Source of the DNA: Mucilaginibacter sp.
Lineage (GTDB): Bacteria > Bacteroidota > Bacteroidia > Sphingobacteriales > Sphingobacteriaceae
Length of the DNA stretch: 5,841 bases
Assembly: GCA_028288315.1 (NCBI GenBank)
Contig: JAQBNY010000328.1
Location: 1 to 5,841 of the forward strand
Reading direction: 5' to 3'
The notes beneath the pieces were generated by a model that worked only from the letters and a program-made list of their open reading frames with translations, was not told the DNA's origin and searched no databases. A program made the translations under genes and the position numbers. This document shows positions 1 through 5,770 of the stretch, piece after piece (the first letter of the stretch is position 1; the number at the start of each line of letters is the position of its first letter).

Positions 1-311
1 AACTTAACAGCACTGCCAAATAATTTTTTAGGAACGTTATGCTGATCGTATGTTGTGTTATCCATTACCACCAATGCATCGCCATCTTCATATAAATACT
101 GATAATCATTAGTTTCAACCCGGGCTATGTCTACCTCTTCGTCTGTGCGGAAACGATATTCAACCAATTTACCTGATTTTACGTTACGCATGCGAGCCTG
201 ATAGAATGCACGCAGGTTACCCGGAGTCCGGTGTAAAAACTCTTCAACCTGTACCAGTTCGCCATTAAAGCGAAGAATATTTCCATTTTTTACGTCAGAT
301 GCTTTTGCCAT
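1..311 (-). CDS. efp: Elongation factor P, N-terminal part (3' end outside window)
   Basis: EF-P binds the ribosome next to the P site and relieves stalling at consecutive prolines. Only the first 103 codons are visible; the family is about 185-190 residues long, so the rest lies beyond the left edge. The start ATG (309-311) gives MAKASDVKNGNILRFNGEL, a typical EF-P start. Residues 1-65 form the KOW-like domain I, and the YQYLYEDGDALVVMD stretch (about 75-89) opens the first OB domain. The loop that reaches the peptidyl-transferase centre reads EFLHRTPGNLRAF (24-36). By ungapped alignment with E. coli (K34) and Pseudomonas (R32), the tip residue is N32, so neither lysine nor arginine is available there for the known modifications. 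No Shine-Dalgarno is seen. It follows the ABC gene by 108 bp and may have its own promoter. Identity is very secure; behaviour of the Asn tip is unknown to me. Confidence 0.96.
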   Translation of the reverse strand, partial: MAKASDVKNGNILRFNGELVQVEEFLHRTPGNLRAFYQARMRNVKSGKLVEYRFRTDEEVDIARVETNDYQYLYEDGDALVVMDNTTYDQHNVPKKLFGSAVK

Positions 312-330
312 AATTAATTAAATCGAGGCG

Positions 331-362
331 CAAAATTAGTTATCTAAGGGCAAAGAAACAAG
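331..362 (-). promoter_or_regulatory. Candidate Bacteroidota-type promoter for efp
   Basis: On the minus strand, TAATTTTG (338-331) matches the Bacteroidota -7 consensus TAnnTTTG exactly. CTTG (362-359) matches three of four bases of the -33 TTTG, with a 20-bp spacer. Transcription would begin around 320-328, giving a short leader of roughly 10-17 nt before the efp ATG at 311. The match is good, but the region is AT-rich and the -33 box is imperfect. I infer that efp can be transcribed independently of the upstream ABC gene. Confidence 0.4.
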
Positions 363-419
363 TTGGTCTTTTGTTGATGAATGATAGCTAATAGTATGGC
401 AAAATGACGCCAAGTACCA

Positions 420-1040
420 TTAACTCTTATAATCCGATATACTTAACCTCTCCTGGCAAAAGCTATATTCATGCTCCTGGTTTGAGCATATAATTGTTAG
501 GCGGTTAGCACTAAACTTTTCTACAAGGTTTAGGTACCAGTCAATGCCTTGTGTATCTAAATTTGAGGTGGGTTCATCCAGCATTAACATAGGCGTATCG
601 GCACAAAAAGCAAGAGCAAGCTTTAACCGTTGTTTCATTCCTGATGAAAAGTACCTGATCATTTTATTCTCGCTACCCTTAAGGTTTAGAATATCGTTCA
701 GCGCCTTTTTGTCTATTCCGGGTTTAAATGTTTTAAACCTAAAATGAAAATCAACCATTTCATTTAGGGTGAACTCTTCTATCAACTCTAAATATGGGGC
801 AGCAAGACTTAAGTAATTAAATACATTTTCGGGCTCAATAGCGTTACCATCTTTTGTGTAGCTAATTGCCCCTGCAGATGGTACAAGGCTGCCGTTCAAA
901 ACCTGTAAAAGAGTAGATTTTCCCGAACCGTTTGGTCCCAGTATGGCATAGCTGCCTTTACTGTTAAAAGTATAGTTTATCTCCCTGAATATCCATTCAC
1001 GGTTAAAACGTCTACCAATATTTTCGAGGGTTACTTGCAT
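420..1040 (-). CDS. ABC transporter ATP-binding protein with atypical switch loops
   Basis: This is a 206-residue stand-alone nucleotide-binding domain expected to power a membrane transporter from the cytoplasmic side. Visible motifs are Walker A GPNGSGKS (35-42), a signature reading FSSGMKQRL (131-139) in place of LSGGQ, Walker B LMLDEP with D155 and catalytic E156, and the D-loop TSNLD (158-162). Two usual switch residues are missing. No glutamine occurs between residues 66 and 94, where the Q-loop must lie, and the H-loop position reads ICSNQEHEY, with N187 where histidine is normal. The SSGM signature variant is known from functional exporters. No transmembrane segment exists in the protein and no permease gene is in the window, so substrate and partner cannot be named. 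The start is immediately next to a palindromic repeat and has no Shine-Dalgarno. It lies between lpxA and efp; a link to envelope export is only suggested by position. Confidence 0.9.
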   Translation of the reverse strand: MQVTLENIGRRFNREWIFREINYTFNSKGSYAILGPNGSGKSTLLQVLNGSLVPSAGAISYTKDGNAIEPENVFNYLSLAAPYLELIEEFTLNEMVDFHFRFKTFKPGIDKKALNDILNLKGSENKMIRYFSSGMKQRLKLALAFCADTPMLMLDEPTSNLDTQGIDWYLNLVEKFSANRLTIICSNQEHEYSFCQERLSISDYKS

Positions 1041-1047
1041 AGATTGA

Positions 1048-1147
1048 TGTCTGAATCAGAATTTACAGAATTATTAAATTTTCAGGATGCACTGGCAAAC
1101 TAGTCCAATATTCCGTTAATTCTTAAATCCGGTAAATTCTGATTCAA
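1048..1147. repeat. Intergenic palindromic element with 15-bp perfect inverted arms
   Basis: The gap between lpxA and the ABC gene is almost filled by an imperfect palindrome. The left arm TGAATCAGAATTTAC (1052-1066) is the exact reverse complement of 1132-1146. A second stem follows, AGAATTA (1067-1073) with TAATTCT (1117-1123), and the centre can form a small hairpin with arms 1091-1095 and 1100-1104 around CAAA. The left side also contains a 9-bp tandem, CAGAATTTA then CAGAATTAT (1057-1074). The right arm ends 5 bp from the lpxA stop, and the left flank ends 7 bp from the ABC start codon. The TCTGAATCAGAATTTACAGA type of sequence resembles intergenic repeats I recall from Bacteroidota genomes, but I cannot count copies here. 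It lacks a GC-rich stem followed by a T-run, so it is not a classic terminator. It could also act as an attenuator or mRNA end stabiliser. Confidence 0.7.
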
Positions 1148-1151
1148 AATG

Positions 1152-1937
1152 TTAACTATTTCCAAACCCCTTCATGATACCACGTTGCGAGTTTTGTACA
1201 AAGTTAATTATCTCATCACGCTCAACTGTTGGGTTAAATTCGGCCTCAATAATGTCAAGGGCCTTAGTCATATTGTATTTTTTCAGGAAGATGATCCGGT
1301 ATATTTCCTGTATTTCGTTAATAGTAGCTGCAGAGTATCCCCTGCGGCGCAATCCTACGGAGTTAATGCCAATATAAGACAATGGCTCACGGCCGGCTTT
1401 AGTGAACGGCGGTACATCTTTACGTACCAATGATCCACCGGATATCATACAGTGCGCGCCAATTTCAACAAACTGGTGCACGGCAGATGTACCACCAATA
1501 AAAGCGTAATCATATACATTAATGTGGCCGGCAAGCTGTACGCTATTGGCAATTATAACATTATCGCCAATAACACAGTCATGTGCTACGTGCACATAAG
1601 CCATTAACAGGCAATTGCTGCCAATGGTGGTAGTATTCTTATCTAAGGCTGTACCCCGGTTAAGCGTAACACATTCGCGTATTACGGTGTTGTCGCCAAC
1701 TGTAACTGTACTGGGCTCACCTTTGTATTTCAGATCCTGTGGCGGGGCAGATACAACTGCGCCGGGAAAAATGCGGCAGTTTTTGCCAATGCGCGCGCCA
1801 TCCATTATCACAGAGTTTGAACCTACCCAGGTACCCTCGCCAATCTCAACATCTTTGTGTATGGTAACAAAGGGCTCAATAACCACATTATCGGCTATCC
1901 TGGCCTGCGGATGGATGTATGCTAACGGCTGTATCAT
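1152..1937 (-). CDS. lpxA: Acyl-ACP--UDP-N-acetylglucosamine O-acyltransferase
   Basis: LpxA transfers a 3-hydroxyacyl chain from acyl carrier protein to O-3 of UDP-GlcNAc in the cytoplasm, the first and reversible step of lipid A synthesis. At 261 residues it matches the family length (E. coli 262). Residues 5-190 are left-handed beta-helix hexapeptide repeats (for example IADNVVIEPFVTI, IGEGTWVGSNSVI). The AYVHVAHDC segment holds H116 and the catalytic base H119 (E. coli H125). PQDLKYKGE (66-74) matches the substrate-loop motif of the family, and SVGLRRRGYS (193-202) leads into the C-terminal helical domain. The ATG lies one base after the stop of lpxC/fabZ (TAA-T-ATG), so translation is probably coupled and the two genes share one mRNA. 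A palindromic element begins 5 bp after its stop. Nothing about the gene appears broken. Confidence 0.98.
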   Translation of the reverse strand: MIQPLAYIHPQARIADNVVIEPFVTIHKDVEIGEGTWVGSNSVIMDGARIGKNCRIFPGAVVSAPPQDLKYKGEPSTVTVGDNTVIRECVTLNRGTALDKNTTTIGSNCLLMAYVHVAHDCVIGDNVIIANSVQLAGHINVYDYAFIGGTSAVHQFVEIGAHCMISGGSLVRKDVPPFTKAGREPLSYIGINSVGLRRRGYSAATINEIQEIYRIIFLKKYNMTKALDIIEAEFNPTVERDEIINFVQNSQRGIMKGFGNS

Positions 1938-1938
1938 A

Positions 1939-3336
1939 TTATTTATATTTAACTATTTGTGCCATTAACTCGGCCTCAACAACAACTTTCTCACCAACCA
2001 TTCCTATACCTTTCATTTGTGCAATACCACGACGGATAGGAGCGACAAGATCACATCGGAATATTAACGTATCGCCGGGCAAAACCTTGTCCTTAAAGCG
2101 AGCGTTTTCAATTTTAAGGAATAATGTTAACCAGTTTTCAGGATCGGGAACGGTGTTAAGTACCAGTATACCACCAGTTTGTGCCATAGCCTCAATTTGT
2201 AAAACGCCCGGCATTACAGGAGCACCCGGGAAATGGCCAACAAAGAAAGGCTCATTCATGGTTACCGCTTTTAAACCTACAACGTGTGTTTTGGTTAGCT
2301 CCAATATCTTATCAATAAGCAACATTGGCGGGCGGTGAGGCAATATGTTCATAATCTGAACAGTATCATATACCGGTTTCATGTTAGGGTCATACACCTT
2401 AGCATGCTTGCGGCTGCGCTCTTTTTTGATAAGTGTTTTTATCTTTTTAGCAAAAGCTACATTTGCCGCATGACCCGGCCTTGCTGCCATAATATGCCCC
2501 TTTAGTGGAACGCCAACCAAAGCAAGATCGCCAATCATATCCAGCAATTTGTGGCGGGCGGGCTCATTTTGATGCCTTAATTCAATGTTATTTAAAATTC
2601 CCTGCGGTGCAACGCTTATGTCCTTACGGTTAAACAATTTAGCAAGGTGGGCAAGCTCATCTTCATCAACATCCTTATCTACTACCACAATAGCATTATT
2701 GAGGTCGCCGCCTTTTATAAGGTCATGCTTAAGCAATGCTTCCAGTTCATGTAAAAAGCAAAAGGTACGGCTTGATGCAATTTCTTTTTTGAATTCGCTG
2801 ATGCTTGATATGGTTGCATGCTGGCTTCCCAAAACCTGTGAGTTATAATCAACCATGCAGGTAAAGCGGTAATCGTCATCCAGTGGCATTGCTACCATAT
2901 CTACCTTACGGTCAGGTTCAGAATAATGAATATTATATGGAATATGATAGTATTCTCTGTCGGCGTCCTGCTCAACAAGACCGGCTTCTAAAATGGCATC
3001 AATAAATTGTATAGAACTCCCATCCATTATGGGCGTTTCCGGGCCATCCATATCAATTAGTACATTGTCTATCTCAAGGCCAACCAGTGCGGCAAGCACA
3101 TGCTCAATGGTACTAACACTGGCCCCGTTTTGAGTAAGCGTGGTTCCCCTTGAAGTATCAGTTACGTTATCACAATCAGCATCAATAATAGGCTGGCCGG
3201 GTAAATCTATGCGGCGAAATTTGTAACCGTGTTTTTCTGCGGCAGGATTAAAAGTCATAGTAACACTTTCACCCGTGTGCAAGCCTGTTCCCGATATTGA
3301 AATGGGGGCTTTAATAGTTCTTTGTTTTACATTCAT
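1939..3336 (-). CDS. lpxC/fabZ: Bifunctional UDP-3-O-acyl-GlcNAc deacetylase / 3-hydroxyacyl-ACP dehydratase (LpxC-FabZ fusion)
   Basis: The 465-residue protein joins two enzymes. Residues 1-305 are LpxC, the zinc deacetylase that commits UDP-3-O-acyl-GlcNAc to lipid A. STIEHV gives E78 and zinc ligand H79, RHKLLD gives H262 and D266, and PGHAAN gives catalytic H289 (E. coli H79, H238, D242, H265). A basic linker (about 304-322, KKERSRKHAK) leads to FabZ (323-465), the hot-dog-fold dehydratase that makes trans-2-enoyl-ACP during fatty-acid elongation. There LPHRPPMLLID is the start motif, VGHFPG gives H368 and GVLQIEAMAQ gives E382. Both active sites are intact. The fusion is known in Bacteroidota and explains the length compared with about 305 residues for LpxC and 150 for FabZ alone. 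FabZ and the LpxA/LpxD acyltransferases compete for 3-hydroxyacyl-ACP. It follows lpxD by 81 bp and precedes lpxA by one base. No promoter of its own is evident. Confidence 0.98.
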   Translation of the reverse strand: MNVKQRTIKAPISISGTGLHTGESVTMTFNPAAEKHGYKFRRIDLPGQPIIDADCDNVTDTSRGTTLTQNGASVSTIEHVLAALVGLEIDNVLIDMDGPETPIMDGSSIQFIDAILEAGLVEQDADREYYHIPYNIHYSEPDRKVDMVAMPLDDDYRFTCMVDYNSQVLGSQHATISSISEFKKEIASSRTFCFLHELEALLKHDLIKGGDLNNAIVVVDKDVDEDELAHLAKLFNRKDISVAPQGILNNIELRHQNEPARHKLLDMIGDLALVGVPLKGHIMAARPGHAANVAFAKKIKTLIKKERSRKHAKVYDPNMKPVYDTVQIMNILPHRPPMLLIDKILELTKTHVVGLKAVTMNEPFFVGHFPGAPVMPGVLQIEAMAQTGGILVLNTVPDPENWLTLFLKIENARFKDKVLPGDTLIFRCDLVAPIRRGIAQMKGIGMVGEKVVVEAELMAQIVKYK

Positions 3337-3372
3337 TTTATAATATGCATTGGCTCATTAGCTCGGTGGTGA

Positions 3373-3406
3373 TAGTTCATATATTGGCATATAGCCTAAT
3401 GAACTA
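3373..3406. other. Two-part inverted repeat in the lpxD-lpxC gap
   Basis: The 81-bp gap between the lpxD stop and the lpxC start contains TAGTTCAT (3373-3380) and its exact reverse complement ATGAACTA (3399-3406). Between them a second small stem, GGC (3386-3388) with GCC (3394-3396), surrounds an ATATA loop. The RNA could fold into a hairpin with an internal loop. No T-run follows on the minus strand, so it is a poor terminator. An operator or an mRNA-processing or stabilising hairpin is possible but not shown by the sequence. Confidence 0.35.
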
Positions 3407-3417
3407 ACAAGTAAAAT

Positions 3418-4461
3418 TTAATGAACGTCCTTTTTTAGTTCGGTAATTATATTTTCTAATTCTCTTACTCTTTTTTCAAGATCAGGCAGTTTCCTGATAT
3501 TCACTTGTGCTCTTAAATAATCCTGATAAGCCTGGTACGGCGATCCGCCCCATTTCTTGTTCGGCTCTTTTATAGAACTGTTTATGCCTGTTTGTGCATT
3601 AAGCTGACTGCCATCGGCAATGTTTAAATGCCCGGCTATACCAGCCTGGCCGCCCATCATTACCCGCTCTCCAATTTTTACACTGCCTGATACTCCCGAC
3701 TGTGCAGCAATAACCGTATTTGCACCAACCTCTACATTATGTGCAATTTGTACAAGGTTGTCAATCTTAACCCCTGCACGTATAACGGTCGATCCCATTG
3801 TTGCCCTGTCAATAGTAGCATTTGAGCCAATTTCTACATCGTTTTCAATTATAACATTGCCTATTTGTGCAATTTTATTGTAGCTGCCATCAGGATTTGG
3901 AGCAAACCCAAAACCATCGCTGCCAATAACCGCACCTGAATGGATGATTGCATTATTGCCAATAACACAATCAAAGTAAACTGTAACACCGGGGAACAAG
4001 GTAACATTATTGCCCAGCTTTACATTATCTGCAATATAGCAATTAGGGTATATTTTACAGTTATCGCCCAGCGTTACATCCTGACTTATATATGCAAATG
4101 CACCTATGTAAGCATTATCACCAACTTTAGCAGATGGATGTATAAACGATGGCTGCTCAATGCCTGATTTATGCAGTTTTATAGTGTTGTATTTTTCGAG
4201 CAGAAGGGTAAATGCACTGTACGCATTATCAACACGTATTATTGTAGCCTTAACTGGCTGGGCAAGATGCTGATCATTGTTGATGATAACAATGGATGCA
4301 TTAGTAGTGTACAGGTATTGCTCATATTTAGGATTAGCTAAAAATGACAACGAACCGTTGCCTGCTTCTTCTATTTTTGCCAGTTGATCAACCGCTGCAA
4401 GCAGGTCTCCTTCAACTGTCCCCTTAAGCATTAAGGCTATATCCTTTGCGGTAAATTGCAT
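3418..4461 (-). CDS. lpxD: UDP-3-O-(3-hydroxyacyl)glucosamine N-acyltransferase
   Basis: LpxD adds the N-linked 3-hydroxyacyl chain at position 2 of the LpxC product, giving UDP-2,3-diacylglucosamine. The protein has 347 residues, close to E. coli (341). Residues 1-100 form the N-terminal nucleotide-binding domain with the conserved LSFLANPKY stretch (38-46). Residues 106-295 are hexapeptide repeats of the left-handed beta-helix, including GSDGFGFAPNPDG (180-192) and QIAHNVEVG with catalytic H241 (E. coli H239). Residues 308-347 form the C-terminal helix, ending in a charged, heptad-like segment (LPDLEKRVRELENII). The start MQFTAKDIALMLKG fits the family and no earlier in-frame choice is needed. 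A perfect Bacteroidota promoter lies immediately upstream, so the lpxD-lpxC/fabZ-lpxA group probably starts here, with a nearly leaderless mRNA. No Shine-Dalgarno is visible. Confidence 0.98.
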   Translation of the reverse strand: MQFTAKDIALMLKGTVEGDLLAAVDQLAKIEEAGNGSLSFLANPKYEQYLYTTNASIVIINNDQHLAQPVKATIIRVDNAYSAFTLLLEKYNTIKLHKSGIEQPSFIHPSAKVGDNAYIGAFAYISQDVTLGDNCKIYPNCYIADNVKLGNNVTLFPGVTVYFDCVIGNNAIIHSGAVIGSDGFGFAPNPDGSYNKIAQIGNVIIENDVEIGSNATIDRATMGSTVIRAGVKIDNLVQIAHNVEVGANTVIAAQSGVSGSVKIGERVMMGGQAGIAGHLNIADGSQLNAQTGINSSIKEPNKKWGGSPYQAYQDYLRAQVNIRKLPDLEKRVRELENIITELKKDVH

Positions 4462-4465
4462 CGTA

Positions 4466-4496
4466 CAAATTTAAATGTTAAAACCAAAGCAACAAA
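4466..4496 (-). promoter_or_regulatory. Bacteroidota-type promoter for the lpxD operon
   Basis: On the minus strand, TTTG (4496-4493) and TAAATTTG (4473-4466) are separated by 19 bp. Both boxes match the Bacteroidota primary sigma consensus (TTTG, about 19-21 bp, TAnnTTTG) perfectly. The -7 box ends only 4 bp before the lpxD start codon (4461), so transcription would begin within a few bases of the ATG, producing a leaderless or nearly leaderless mRNA. The site lies in the gap after the HD gene, which suggests that the lpx genes are transcribed separately from it. Confidence 0.65.
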
Positions 4497-4543
4497 TCAT
4501 TAAATTAATATGTGCCCTATGTTAATATTATTCTCTTTAAAAC

Positions 4544-5770
4544 CTATAATAAATCCTTACTATAACAAAGTATATGTTTGCTTACTGTTTTTGAAAGGGC
4601 CTCCAGGTTTGAATTATCGCTGGCAAGTGTAATATCTTTTATATTGCCATTCTTCATTAAAATATGAATGTTGCCATCACCTTTATTATAGGCATTATTA
4701 CGTATGCTGTCAGTAAACACAAAGTATTCTGCCTCATGCTGGCTTATGTTATAATACTTAACCGCATTAGCGGTTAGTTGTTTAACAAATTCTGGATCAG
4801 GCATTTCAGTAGTAATATCAACATGAAAAAGTTTACGGTTTATGAGGTTATGGCAAAGTGTCTTTAAAACAAAGTCATCGCTATTGGCCCAAATCTTAAC
4901 CGCCGCCATCACATCGGTATCATCCAATAAAGCAAAAGTGTCCAGATGCTTACTGTTGCTTATGAATTCTTCTTTATCAATAACATTTTCCAAAAAATAA
5001 CCCAAAGCCGGAGTAACCGGGAATCGGGTCCCTTCTAACGCCAGCTCGCGGCTGCGTTTAAATATCTTACATAAAAGCTGCTCGGCGGCAATAACTGTTT
5101 TGTGCAGGTATACCTGCCAGTACATTAACCGGCGCGATATTAGAAATTTTTCGATGGAATAAATACCCTTTTCTTCAACCGCTATGCCATTGTCTTTAAC
5201 GTTAAGCATTTTTATGATACGGTCTGAACTGATAACCCCTTCGGATACCCCAGTGAAAAAGCTATCGCGATTCAGGTAATCCATCCTATCCATATCCAAC
5301 TGGCTGGACACTAACTGGTGCAAAAAGTTCTTATGATAAGTACCCTTAAATATGCTAATGGCTAACGTTAGCCGTCCATTAAAGGCCTCGTTAATTTTAT
5401 TCATCAGCAGGATTGATATGTCCTCATGATTAACTTCCTCCACTATAGTTTGCTCCAGCGCGTGCGAGAAGGGCCCATGGCCAACATCATGTAACAGAAT
5501 GGCTATGGTTAATCCCTCTTTTTCTTCAAGAGTTATATCAACGCCTTTATTACATAAGGTTTCAACGGCTGTACCCATTAAATGCATGGCTCCTAAAGCA
5601 TGGTGAAAACGGGTGTGCAGCGCGCCGGGATATACCAGATGCGTCATTCCCAGCTGCTTAATATAGCGCAGGCGCTGAAAGTACGGATGCTCGATCAGGT
5701 CAAAAACCAGGTCGGAGGGTATGTTGATAAACCCATATACAGGGTCATTTATTATTTTCTTTTTGTTCAA
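4544..5770 (-). CDS. HD-domain phosphohydrolase, SAMHD1/dNTPase-like (COG1078 type)
   Basis: This 408-residue soluble protein carries an HD domain in residues 45-175. Motifs follow the dNTP triphosphohydrolase pattern seen in human SAMHD1 and Enterococcus EF1143: RFHHALG with R54 and H57, HDVGHGPFSH with metal residues H94 and D95 plus H98 and H103, NHEDIS with H115, and LDMDRMDYLNRD with D161 and Y165. All active-site positions I can align are present, so a metal-dependent hydrolase acting on dNTPs or a related nucleotide is likely, but the substrate is inferred. The C-terminal half (about 200-408) has no motif I recognise. The reading frame begins at TTG (5770-5768): the next upstream in-frame triplets reach a TAA without an ATG, the first internal Met is residue 42, and the sequence NKKKIINDPVYGF is a conserved start in this family. 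It lies 82 bp before lpxD, probably as a separate transcription unit. Confidence 0.92.
   Translation of the reverse strand: MNKKKIINDPVYGFINIPSDLVFDLIEHPYFQRLRYIKQLGMTHLVYPGALHTRFHHALGAMHLMGTAVETLCNKGVDITLEEKEGLTIAILLHDVGHGPFSHALEQTIVEEVNHEDISILLMNKINEAFNGRLTLAISIFKGTYHKNFLHQLVSSQLDMDRMDYLNRDSFFTGVSEGVISSDRIIKMLNVKDNGIAVEEKGIYSIEKFLISRRLMYWQVYLHKTVIAAEQLLCKIFKRSRELALEGTRFPVTPALGYFLENVIDKEEFISNSKHLDTFALLDDTDVMAAVKIWANSDDFVLKTLCHNLINRKLFHVDITTEMPDPEFVKQLTANAVKYYNISQHEAEYFVFTDSIRNNAYNKGDGNIHILMKNGNIKDITLASDNSNLEALSKTVSKHILCYSKDLL

Noticed and set aside
396..419. Hairpin after the ABC gene stop (TGGC/GCCA with outer GTA/TAC) as a terminator
   Set aside because: The stem is only 4 bp plus a bulged 3 bp and no T-run follows in the direction of transcription.
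1099..1107. Promoter-like CTAGTTTG on the minus strand before the ABC gene
   Set aside because: It is one base short of TAnnTTTG and falls in the palindrome's central hairpin; no convincing -33 box at the right distance.
1615..1968. Open frame on the plus strand antisense to lpxA (with similar ones at 544-747, 1149-1433, 1919-2338, 2585-2848, 3620-3883 and 3940-4167)
   Set aside because: They lie opposite strongly supported conserved genes, have no recognisable domain and no start context; they are by-products of the real genes' codon use.
3580..4160. Recurrent short similar motifs in lpxD (and in lpxA) resembling a repeat array
   Set aside because: They encode the hexapeptide repeats of the left-handed beta-helix fold; spacing and sequence are not those of a CRISPR or DNA-level tandem repeat.
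4505..4530. AT-rich repeat and weak hairpin (TTAATAT twice; stem 4506-4511 with 4525-4530) after the HD gene
   Set aside because: Six A/T pairs with a 13-base loop are expected by chance in such an AT-rich gap; no terminator shape.
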